From: JAVBKU01 sp031553875
GTDB lineage: Bacteria; Bacteroidota; Bacteroidia; Bacteroidales; Rikenellaceae
NCBI GenBank assembly: GCA_031553875.1
Contig: JAVBKU010000033.1
Span: 1-19,118 of the forward strand
Length of the DNA stretch: 19,118 bases
Direction: 5' to 3'
The notes under the pieces were generated by a model that searched no databases, was not told where the DNA came from, and saw only the letters and a list, made by a program, of their open reading frames with translations. A program made the position numbers and the translations under genes. Numbering within the stretch: the stretch's first letter is position 1; the number at the start of each line of letters is the position of its first letter. This document shows, in pieces, positions 1 to 6,120 of this stretch.

Positions 1-14
1 ATGCCAAAAGTAGG
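1..14 (-). repeat. Edge fragment of R2 repeat (minus orientation)
   Basis: The first 14 bases are the reverse complement of CCTACTTTTGGCAT, the opening hairpin arm of the R2 repeats seen at 7738 and elsewhere. The rest of this copy would lie to the left of the window and read leftward. The fragment is short, but P1 follows it about 40 bp away, a spacing similar to that between P and R2 at 5832-5895 and 18933-18978. Confidence 0.6.
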
Positions 15-53
15 AAGGCAAACAAACTACTGTAAAATCAATAATAATCTCTT

Positions 54-79
54 GTACCTTTTGTGCACACAAAAGGGTG
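54..79. repeat. Palindrome P1
   Basis: Arms GTACCTTTTGTG and CACAAAAGG are separated by 2 bp. The right arm ends imperfectly (GGGTGC instead of GGTAC). It is one of six copies of this palindrome in the window. The function is unknown. Confidence 0.8.
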
Positions 80-160
80 CCTCCCGGCACACGGATAGAG
101 TTGATACGATATAATATCTGATAGTGATTCAATTCTCAACCCTTAAAGCGTCTGTGACGC

Positions 161-324
161 CCGCCTGCGGATATTCACTGACAGGGGTCTTCGTACATCC
201 TAAAACGTCGAACTCCTCCTTTTTAGCCAGAGCCTGCGGCCCGTCTAACAGTCGTTAGACACAGCGTCGTTTTTTAACGGATTCCCTCGACCCCTGCCCG
301 GGCGTGAATATCAGCAATTGGCGA
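161..324 (-). repeat. Core structured repeat, copy A (minus)
   Basis: This is the ~163-bp core element in minus orientation, downstream of clpB and its terminator and therefore sense to clpB. Nested inverted ends are visible: CCGCC at 161-165, GATATTCAC at 170-178 and GTGAATATC at 304-312. The outer pair is imperfect at the 320-324 side. The central hairpin is the GACGGGCC/GGCTCTGGC type with a GCA loop. Hairpin H (GCGTC-tgt-GACGC, 148-160) abuts the end opposite to that in copies C, D and E. Confidence 0.85.
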
Positions 325-352
325 GGAACTATAAGGTACTTCGTTAAATTTT

Positions 353-385
353 AAGGCGGCCTGCGCGGAAAGCGCAGGCCGCCTT
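353..385 (-). terminator. clpB terminator
   Basis: A 14-bp perfect stem, AAGGCGGCCTGCGC with GCGCAGGCCGCCTT, has a 5-base loop and lies 28 bp past the clpB stop. On the minus strand it runs into an A/T-rich stretch. The stem is symmetric, so it could act in both directions. Confidence 0.85.
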
Positions 386-412
386 ATTTGACAACCCGAG
401 GGCCCTTACCCC

Positions 413-3004
413 TTAATTCCTTATATCCAACTCCCCGTTTTTCATATCTACCACGATACCCCTCTCTTTGTTGACCTTGCCGGCCAAGATATCCTTCGAT
501 ATTTCGTTCACCAGATGCTTCTGAATGATACGCTTCACGGGACGTGCGCCGAACATCGGGTCGAAGCCCTGCTCACAGAGCCAGTCGGCGGCCTTGTCGG
601 AGAGCTTTATGCTGATGCCGTTCTCTGCCAACATATTTTGGAGGATGCCGAATTGTATCAGCACGATCTTACGCACATCTTCCATAGTCAGAGGGGTGAA
701 CATCACGATCTCGTCCACGCGATTGAGGAACTCGGGGCGGATGGTCTGCTTCATCAGGTCGAACACCTGATCCCGCGTCTTGTCTATCACCTCCACGGGA
801 GGCGATGATTTGGTGTAGGGCGCGAAGTTCTCGGCTATGATGTGTGAGCCCATATTCGAGGTCATGATGATTATAGTGTTGCGGAAGTCCACCGTGCGGC
901 CCTTGTTGTCGGTCAGGCGTCCGTCGTCGAGCACCTGCAACAGTATGTTGAATACGTCGGGATGCGCCTTTTCGATCTCGTCCAATAGTACCACCGAATA
1001 GGGCTTGCGGCGCACGGCCTCGGTCAGCTGTCCGCCCTCGTCGTAGCCCACATATCCCGGAGGCGCCCCTATAAGGCGCGACACGGAGTGGCGTTCCTGA
1101 TACTCGCTCATATCGATACGGGTGATCATATTGTCGTCGTTGAACAGGTATTCGGCCAACGCCTTGGCCAGCTCGGTCTTACCCACGCCGGTGGTCCCAA
1201 GGAATATGAACGATCCTATCGGTCGGCGTGCGTCCTGAAGCCCGGCGCGACTGCGGCGTACGGCGTTGGACACGGCTGAGATAGCGTCGATCTGGCCCAC
1301 CACGCGCCCACTCAGTTCGTCTTCCATGTGGAGTAGCTTCTCCCTCTCGCTCTGGAGCATGCGGCTCACGGGGATACCTGTCCAGCGGGCCACCACTTCG
1401 GCGATATCCTCGCTGTCGACCTCTTCCTTTATCATGGCCCCGGCCTGGCTGTTCTTCTCGATGCTCTCGGTCAGATCGGCCACCTCCTTCTCGCGTTCCT
1501 GTATCTTGCCGTAGCGTATCTCGGCCACGGTGCCGTAGTCGCCGCGCCTTTCGGCCTCGGCGGCCTGGAGCTTCAGGTCATCGATCTCCTGCTTGGCCTT
1601 CTGGGCTCGCTCGATGATGTCCTTTTCCTTCTGCCACTTGGCGCGCAGTTCGGTGCGGCGGGAGTTTATCTCGTCGATCTCCTTTGTCAGTTCCTCGATG
1701 CGGCCTTTGTCGTTCTCACGTCGTATGGCTTCGCGCTCAATTTCCAGCTGACGTGCCTTACGGTCCAGTTCGTCGATCTCCTCAGGCACGGAGTTCATCA
1801 CCAGGCGCAGCTTGGCCGCCGCCTCGTCGATAAGATCGATGGCCTTGTCGGGCAGGAATCGGGATGTTATGTACCTGTGCGACAGTTCCACAGCGGCGAT
1901 GATTGCCTCGTCCTTGATACGTACCTTGTGGTGCGACTCGTAGCGTTCCTTCAGTCCGCGCAGGATGGATATGGCGTCGGTGGTCGAGGGTTCGTCGATC
2001 ATCACCTTCTGGAAACGGCGTTCGAGAGCCTTATCCTGTTCGAAATATTTCTGGAATTCGTCGAGGGTGGTGGCGCCTATGGCCCTCAGCTCACCTCGTG
2101 CGAGCGCGGGTTTTAGGATATTGGCGGCGTCCATCGCCCCATCGCCCTTGCCGGCCCCTACGAGGGTGTGGATCTCGTCGATAAAGAGCAGTATCTCGCC
2201 GTCGGAGCTGATAACCTCCTTAACGACGCCCTTCAATCGCTCTTCGAACTCGCCCTTGTACTTGGCCCCGGCGATAAGGGCGCCCATATCGAGCGAGAAT
2301 ATCTGCTTGGATTTCAGGTTTTCGGGCACGTCGCCGTCCACGATACGGTGGGCGATACCCTCGGCTATGGCGGTCTTACCCACGCCCGGTTCACCCACGA
2401 GGATGGGGTTGTTCTTGGTCCTGCGCGAGAGGATCTGGAGCACGCGGCGGATCTCCTCGTCACGCCCTATCACGGGGTCGAGCTTGCCCGAGCGGGCCAT
2501 CTGGTTGAGATTGATGGCATACTTGCCCAGCGCGTCGTACTCCTGTTCGGAGGTCTGCGAATCGACTGTCGAGCCTTTGCGAAGTTCACGGATTGAACTT
2601 ATAAGCTCCTTCTCGCTCGCCCCCGCATCCTTGAGTATGCGCGAGGCCTTGCCTCCGTCGGCCACCAAGCCAAGCAGAAGGTGTTCGACCGAGGCGTACT
2701 TGTCGTTGAATTCGCGTGTAAAGTCAGAAGCCTTCTGGATGGCTTTCGAGCTGTCGCGCGAGAAATACTGGTCGCCACCCGACACCTTGGGCAGGGCTTT
2801 CACAGCGGCCTCTACGCCCTGTCTGATAGCAGGGATGTTGGCTCCCACTTTTTGAAGTAGGAACACAGGCACACCGCCCTCGTCCTCGATGATGGCTTGC
2901 AGTATGTGTTCAGGTTCGACCGCCTGGTTGCCTGCCGAGGCAGCGGCGGAAAAGGCACTTTGCAGGGCCTCCTGCGCTTTAATGGTTAGATTGTTTATAT
3001 TCAT
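413..3004 (-). CDS. clpB: ATP-dependent disaggregase ClpB (Hsp100)
   Basis: This is a cytosolic AAA+ hexameric disaggregase that, with DnaK/DnaJ/GrpE, pulls polypeptides out of aggregates after heat stress. The 863-residue product matches the usual ClpB length. Visible parts in order are an N-terminal Clp repeat domain (about 1-145), AAA-1 with Walker A GEPGVGKT (204-211) and Walker B LLFIDE (to about 277), and a Glu/Lys/Arg-rich coiled-coil middle domain (about 405-525). AAA-2 follows with Walker A GTTGVGKT (603-610), pore loop GYVGYDEGG and a C-terminal D2-small domain. The middle domain separates it from ClpA and ClpC. The ATG start gives MNINNLTIKAQEAL, typical for Bacteroidota ClpB. No TAnnTTTG promoter was found just upstream. 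A direct CTGACA repeat about 130 bp upstream may be the control site. The gene sits alone between inverted repeat arms. Confidence 0.98.
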   Translation of the reverse strand: MNINNLTIKAQEALQSAFSAAASAGNQAVEPEHILQAIIEDEGGVPVFLLQKVGANIPAIRQGVEAAVKALPKVSGGDQYFSRDSSKAIQKASDFTREFNDKYASVEHLLLGLVADGGKASRILKDAGASEKELISSIRELRKGSTVDSQTSEQEYDALGKYAINLNQMARSGKLDPVIGRDEEIRRVLQILSRRTKNNPILVGEPGVGKTAIAEGIAHRIVDGDVPENLKSKQIFSLDMGALIAGAKYKGEFEERLKGVVKEVISSDGEILLFIDEIHTLVGAGKGDGAMDAANILKPALARGELRAIGATTLDEFQKYFEQDKALERRFQKVMIDEPSTTDAISILRGLKERYESHHKVRIKDEAIIAAVELSHRYITSRFLPDKAIDLIDEAAAKLRLVMNSVPEEIDELDRKARQLEIEREAIRRENDKGRIEELTKEIDEINSRRTELRAKWQKEKDIIERAQKAKQEIDDLKLQAAEAERRGDYGTVAEIRYGKIQEREKEVADLTESIEKNSQAGAMIKEEVDSEDIAEVVARWTGIPVSRMLQSEREKLLHMEDELSGRVVGQIDAISAVSNAVRRSRAGLQDARRPIGSFIFLGTTGVGKTELAKALAEYLFNDDNMITRIDMSEYQERHSVSRLIGAPPGYVGYDEGGQLTEAVRRKPYSVVLLDEIEKAHPDVFNILLQVLDDGRLTDNKGRTVDFRNTIIIMTSNMGSHIIAENFAPYTKSSPPVEVIDKTRDQVFDLMKQTIRPEFLNRVDEIVMFTPLTMEDVRKIVLIQFGILQNMLAENGISIKLSDKAADWLCEQGFDPMFGARPVKRIIQKHLVNEISKDILAGKVNKERGIVVDMKNGELDIRN

Positions 3005-3130
3005 ATGGTTATGTGTTGTGAGCGAGCGCTACTGAGTCGCCTCCCTTCCTGTTTATATTCTATTAGGATTGATGCCGGAATACGTACAAAATGTTTGCCA
3101 CGGCTGTGAAAGGGGTATAGACAGGAAAAT

Positions 3131-3150
3131 CTGACACTTCCCACCTGACA
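3131..3150 (-). promoter_or_regulatory. CTGACA direct repeat upstream of clpB
   Basis: Two identical CTGACA hexamers (TGTCAG on the clpB strand) start 14 bp apart at 3131 and 3145, in the only non-repetitive part of the clpB upstream region. No other promoter-like signal was found between 3005 and 3234, so this is a candidate stress-response operator or promoter part. I do not recognise the binding factor. Confidence 0.35.
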
Positions 3151-3234
3151 TTTTTGCAGGCATTACAGACGCTTGAGGAATAAGCCCCATGATTGAGTAT
3201 AATCTATTAAGGTGCTCGACGAGCACCTGCGATT

Positions 3235-3398
3235 CCGCCAATTGCGCGATATTCACGCCCGGGCAGGGGTCGAGGGAATCCGTTAAAAAACGACGCTGTG
3301 TCTAACGACTGTTAGCGGGGACGAAGACCCTGCTAAAAAGGAGGAGTTCGACGTTTTAGGATGGACGAAGACCCCTGTCAGTGAATACCAGCAGGCGG
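3235..3398 (+). repeat. Core structured repeat, copy B
   Basis: A core element with CCGCC at 3235-3239, GATATTCAC at 3248-3256, a degenerate GTGAATACC at 3381 and GGCGG at 3394-3398. Its central hairpin is the other sequence class (TTAGCGGG with CCCTGCTAA, one G-U pair). It is the only copy not located sense-strand downstream of a gene. Confidence 0.85.
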
Positions 3399-3481
3399 GC
3401 GTCACAGACGCTTTAAGGGTTGAGAATTGAATCACTATCAGATATTATATCGTATCAACTCTATCCGTGTGCCGGTAGGCT

Positions 3482-3505
3482 CCTTTTTGTGTGCACAAAA
3501 GGTAC
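3482..3505. repeat. Palindrome P2
   Basis: The right arm CACAAAAGGTAC is intact and the left arm is degenerate (CCTTTTTGTG). It lies 29 bp beyond the end of ung and could also end transcription of ung, though it has no clear T-tract on that strand. Confidence 0.75.
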
Positions 3506-3533
3506 AAGAGAATATTTTATTTTGGATGGGTTT

Positions 3534-4196
3534 CTACCACACTATCGGTCCCTTACCTATACTTTCGAGATATCGGTTGGCCTGGCTGAAATGCCTGCAC
3601 CCGAAGAATCCGCGGTACGCGGACAGGGGAGAGGGGTGGACGCTTTTTAGAATGCAGTTACGAGAAGGATCGATATTGTGCCCCTTGCGTTGGGCATATG
3701 AACCCCAAAGCATGTAGACGATACCATCCTTTTCCTGCGCTATGCGTTGCACGACCGCGTCGGTGAACTGCTCCCATCCATGACCTGCGTGCGAAGCCGC
3801 CTCGTGCGCCCGTACCGTCAATACAGAGTTGAGTAACAGCACGCCCTGCCTGGCCCAACGTTCGAGATTGCCGCTGCGGGGTATCTCTGCACCCACATCG
3901 GAATGCACCTCGGCAAATATATTCTGTAGCGAAGGCGGAAAAGGAACACCGTCGGCCACCGAGAAACACAGCCCATTGGCCTGGCCGTCGCCGTGATAAG
4001 GATCCTGCCCGATGATAACCACCTTGAGCGATGAGAGCGGACACTCGTCAAAGGCGCTGAAAATATTTTTTGCGGGCGGGAAAATACGCCGCGTGGAGTA
4101 TTCGTGGCGTACAAATTCCGCGAGCTTGGCAAAATAAGGCTGTTCGAATTCGTTCTTTAACAGTTCTTTCCATTCGGGGGATATCCTGACGTCCAT
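3534..4196 (-). CDS. ung: Uracil-DNA glycosylase, family 1
   Basis: Removes uracil from DNA (deaminated cytosine or misincorporated dUMP), the first step of base excision repair in the cytosol. The 220-residue length is normal for family-1 UNG. Hallmarks are the water-activating loop GQDPYHG (63-69, catalytic Asp65), the LLNSVLTV uracil-pocket segment (about 121-128) and the DNA-minor-groove loop HPSPLSAYRGF with His187. The start MDVRISPEWKELLKNEF fits the family. It lies 47 bp behind the XRE/S24 regulator on the same strand, with no convincing promoter in that gap, so the two are probably co-transcribed. Confidence 0.97.
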   Translation of the reverse strand: MDVRISPEWKELLKNEFEQPYFAKLAEFVRHEYSTRRIFPPAKNIFSAFDECPLSSLKVVIIGQDPYHGDGQANGLCFSVADGVPFPPSLQNIFAEVHSDVGAEIPRSGNLERWARQGVLLLNSVLTVRAHEAASHAGHGWEQFTDAVVQRIAQEKDGIVYMLWGSYAQRKGHNIDPSRNCILKSVHPSPLSAYRGFFGCRHFSQANRYLESIGKGPIVW

Positions 4197-4243
4197 TGAG
4201 GGGGATTGTTTAATGTTATATAATTAAAACGAATTCGCCGCCA

Positions 4244-4915
4244 TTACCTTAGCGAATTGATCCTGATACTGGCCTTGACAAATGCAATAGCGCGAATCTG
4301 ATCTATTGACACATCTTTATCCGCGTGGTGGGAATTCTGGCTCACGAGTTTCACGTGGCCTTCTTTTGTAGACTTCTGGAGATATTTCACGGCGATATAT
4401 TCCTCGCCGTCAAGATCTATAGAAAGAAGATACATCTCTCCCCACATTATATTGTCAAGGTTATTGACCTGCTTGTAGAGCACGATGTCGCCACTTTTAA
4501 GCAGGGGATACATGCTGTCGCCCACTACATACAGCGCCCCGTCGCACTTGGGCAGGTTGGGAATATGGATGTAATCGAGGGGTTTCTGCTTGTTCTGGTC
4601 TAAGAACAGCGGCACGAGCCCGGCGGTAGCCTCGAGATTGTAGAGGGGCACGCTCTGGTAGGGTATACTGCGGTCGGAGGGACGCTGAAAATTCATGCAC
4701 TCGCGGGCGCAGGTGAACATATCGCCGTGGCCGGATTCGAGCCACTCGGGGCTGACGTTAAATTCTTGAACTAAAATGTTCTTATTGCGCTCAGAGAGAG
4801 TGGCCTTGCCGGTCTCTATCATTGAGAGGGCGCTCTTGCCAATGCCGAGCTTTCCCGCGATAACATCCTGTGTAACACCTAATTCCTTGCGGATTAATTT
4901 GAGGCGACTGTTCAT
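4244..4915 (-). CDS. XRE-family HTH regulator with S24 (LexA/CI-like) peptidase domain
   Basis: A two-domain repressor of the LexA/CI type. Residues 1-65 form an HTH_XRE DNA-binding domain (RKELGVTQDVIAGKLGIGKS, then ETGKATLSERN). Residues about 90-215 form an S24 domain with Ser134 in VGDSMYP and Lys177 in AVKYL. An Ala98-Gly99 bond lies 35 residues before the Ser, the spacing expected of a LexA-type self-cleavage site. By family knowledge such proteins dimerise, repress, and self-cleave on RecA/ssDNA signals. That this one does so is inference from the intact catalytic pair. It is transcribed divergently from the unknown protein at 5134 across overlapping promoters, so it probably autoregulates and represses that gene. 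It may be a relic phage repressor or a resident SOS-type regulator leading the ung operon. Confidence 0.9.
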   Translation of the reverse strand: MNSRLKLIRKELGVTQDVIAGKLGIGKSALSMIETGKATLSERNKNILVQEFNVSPEWLESGHGDMFTCARECMNFQRPSDRSIPYQSVPLYNLEATAGLVPLFLDQNKQKPLDYIHIPNLPKCDGALYVVGDSMYPLLKSGDIVLYKQVNNLDNIMWGEMYLLSIDLDGEEYIAVKYLQKSTKEGHVKLVSQNSHHADKDVSIDQIRAIAFVKASIRINSLR

Positions 4916-4957
4916 AATAAAAAATATTTGGGCGAGGTTAAATTTTTTATCTGAATA

Positions 4958-4989
4958 TTTGTAAAGTCAAATATTTGAACTTATCTTTG
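4958..4989 (+). promoter_or_regulatory. Bacteroidota-type promoter for the 5134 gene
   Basis: TTTG (4958-4961) and TATCTTTG (4982-4989) match the -33 TTTG / -7 TAnnTTTG pair with a 20-bp spacer. A start near 4996 would give a leader of about 138 nt. Confidence 0.7.
4967..4978. promoter_or_regulatory. Candidate operator TCAAATATTTGA
   Basis: A perfect 12-bp palindrome between the -33 and -7 boxes of the plus promoter. Related ATATTTG half-sites occur at about 4924-4930 and 4955-4961. This is the kind of site a dimeric XRE repressor would occupy. Confidence 0.45.
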
Positions 4990-4999
4990 TCGTACAAAG
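4985..4999. promoter_or_regulatory. Candidate operator CTTTGT-cgt-ACAAAG
   Basis: A 6-bp inverted repeat around a 3-bp centre joins the -7 boxes of the two divergent promoters, so a protein here would block both. It may simply reflect two back-to-back -7 boxes. Confidence 0.35.
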
Positions 5000-5026
5000 T
5001 TAAAATATTTAATCTTAAAATTCAAA
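4995..5026 (-). promoter_or_regulatory. Bacteroidota-type promoter for the regulator (and ung)
   Basis: On the minus strand, TTTG (5026-5023) and TAACTTTG (5002-4995) have a 20-bp spacer, matching the consensus exactly. It lies 5 bp from the -7 box of the opposing promoter. Confidence 0.7.
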
Positions 5027-5133
5027 ATTATGACATATAAATAATTCCGCCGTTATATAATATTCAATATTCCTATTCCAAAAACGTATAAAAGAAACTA
5101 TCCAAGACGTATCTATTTTTATCGAAAATTATT

Positions 5134-5433
5134 ATGACTATGGTCTCCATTACCCCCGAAATTTATCGCGAAGTGGCCTCAGGGCTGATGCGCAGTATCG
5201 AAGCGTCCGACTTTTTCAACGGCACTATCGAACACGACACGCAGGAGTATTACTCCTCGCTCACATGCACTCTCATAATATCGCGCGAGAGGAATAAACG
5301 CATCGACGGTACAGGCGAACGCATCACCGACATCATCCCCGTGTGGTGGGAGTTCTCCATTTATTTTCCCGACGGTGAGGCGCTCAACGATTTCAGTTGG
5401 AGCGAGCTCAGGGAGTATCTTCCGATAGGTTAG
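5134..5433 (+). CDS. Conserved-looking small protein of unknown function
   Basis: A 99-residue soluble protein I do not recognise. It has no signal peptide or membrane segment and is acidic overall, with aromatic-rich stretches (VWWEFSIYFPDG, then FSWSELREYL at the end). It is supported as a gene by a well-formed upstream promoter, a stem-loop terminator after the stop, and codon use like its neighbours. ATG at 5134 is chosen; ATG at 5140 is equally possible. Divergence from an XRE/S24 repressor suggests it is the repressor's target, as with small phage- or SOS-linked genes. This is inference from position only. Confidence 0.65.
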   Translation: MTMVSITPEIYREVASGLMRSIEASDFFNGTIEHDTQEYYSSLTCTLIISRERNKRIDGTGERITDIIPVWWEFSIYFPDGEALNDFSWSELREYLPIG

Positions 5434-5454
5434 GGGGGCTTTGTGGAGGCTCGG

Positions 5455-5494
5455 GCGGCGCGCGCTTGCGGGGAAACCGCTATGTGCGCGCCGC
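5455..5494 (+). terminator. Terminator after the 5134 gene
   Basis: GCGGCGCGC (5455-5463) pairs with GCGCGCCGC (5486-5494). A nested GCGG-ggaaa-CCGC hairpin (5468-5480) sits inside, and TATTATTAT follows. Confidence 0.65.
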
Positions 5495-5609
5495 TATTAT
5501 TATCTATTGAATGAACAAACGCGGATGCCTAATGGAGTATGGATCGAGATGCGGGGATTAGCATTGCGTTACGTGATGCAGGTGATGTCGGTGGGAAAGA
5601 TAATCCTTA

Positions 5610-5628
5610 AAGCGTCCGCAGGACGCTT
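5610..5628 (+). repeat. Hairpin H, copy C
   Basis: AAGCGTCC-gca-GGACGCTT, just before core C. The equivalent hairpins at 10782 and 18710 have different but still complementary bases (CACC/GGTG and CGCC/GGCG). Confidence 0.75.
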
Positions 5629-5633
5629 GCCTT

Positions 5634-5796
5634 CCGCCAATTGGGGATATTCACGCCCGGACAGGGGTCGAGGGAATCCGTTAAAAAACGACGCTGTGTC
5701 TAACGACTGTTAGCGGGGACGAAAGTCCCGCTAAAAAGGAGGAGTTCGACGTTTTAGGATGTACGAAGCCCCCTGTCAGTGAATATCCGCAGGCGG
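5634..5796 (+). repeat. Core structured repeat, copy C
   Basis: A 163-bp element between CCGCC (5634-5638) and GGCGG (5792-5796), with inner arms GATATTCAC (5646-5654) and GTGAATATC (5779-5787). The central hairpin is class 1 (AGCGGGGAC-gaaa-GTCCCGCT), and a conserved GGAGGAG precedes a 7-codon reading frame MYEAPCQ. It occupies most of the gap between the unknown protein and the terminase, sense to both. Confidence 0.88.
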
Positions 5797-5806
5797 CACT
5801 TTTTGG

Positions 5807-5832
5807 GTACCTTTTGTGTGCACAAAAGGTAC
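5807..5832. repeat. Palindrome P3
   Basis: A perfect 12-bp inverted repeat (GTACCTTTTGTG / CACAAAAGGTAC) with a 2-bp centre, 10 bp beyond core C. Confidence 0.85.
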
Positions 5833-5894
5833 AAAAGAAAAGACGTCAATACAGATAAACCCTTTGCTTGTTGTTTTCATTTCGCCTTCGGCGA

Positions 5895-6062
5895 CCTACT
5901 TTTGCCATTACCGCAAAAGTAGGCAAAAAGTCTAGCCGCGTCTTCTGCCGGGGTCTCTTCCGGGAGCTTCCCTCGTTACACGATAACTGAGGGTGATCTC
6001 CCTCACGAGACCTATTTCCGGCAGAAGCCCGAAGCGGCATTCGCACGAGGCTTGTGCCTCGT
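5895..6062 (+). repeat. R2 multi-hairpin repeat, copy a
   Basis: Three hairpins in order. The first is CCTACTTTTG/CAAAAGTAGG (5895-5923). The second is a long nested stem with GCCGC (5935), CTTCTGCCGG (5942-5951), GTCTC, GGGAG and CCCTC pairing back with GAGGG, CTCCC, GAGAC, CCGGCAGAAG (6018-6027) and GCGGC (to 6038). The third is ACGAGGC-ttgt-GCCTCGT (6045-6062). It ends 58 bp before the terminase start, so it could form part of that gene's leader. Confidence 0.87.
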
Positions 6063-6120
6063 TAGATGAAAACAAACGTCCGCAGGATTTATCAGAGTGC
6101 AAGGCAGAGAATAGGATTAA

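Larger units (their letters stand above)
54..324 (-). repeat. Left arm of inverted repeat flanking clpB
   Basis: This stretch is a near-identical reverse complement of 3235-3505. The match covers palindrome P, a ~60-bp AT-rich segment found only in these two copies (identical across 85-145 versus 3414-3474), hairpin H (148-160) and core A (161-324). Differences are a few substitutions plus the variable hairpin tip inside the core. The two arms face each other across about 2.9 kb holding clpB and its upstream region. Confidence 0.88.
3235..3505 (+). repeat. Right arm of inverted repeat flanking clpB
   Basis: Reverse-complement partner of 54-324. It comprises core B, hairpin H (GCGTC-aca-GACGC, 3399-3411), the ~60-bp segment unique to the two arms, and palindrome P2. 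It lies upstream of clpB and downstream of the ung stop codon. Confidence 0.88.

Noticed and set aside
1965..2855. A 296-codon plus-strand open frame opposite clpB
   Set aside because: It is antisense to conserved ClpB domains, has no promoter or recognisable domain, and is rich in Ser/Arg as expected from a shadow of a GC-biased gene.
3053..3256. A 67-codon minus-strand frame upstream of clpB
   Set aside because: It covers the clpB upstream region and enters core B. There is no domain, and the region has a better explanation as promoter DNA.
5441..5713. A 90-codon frame after the unknown protein
   Set aside because: It is made of the terminator hairpin, hairpin H and half of core C. The frame is not shared by the other core copies.
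5895..6062. R2 as a tRNA, tmRNA or group II intron
   Set aside because: There is no cloverleaf, no T-loop GTTCRA arm, no CCA end, and no domain V-like hairpin or reverse transcriptase.
5610..6062. CRISPR array
   Set aside because: Repeats are of several kinds, over 100 bp, far apart and without spacers of uniform length. No cas genes are present.
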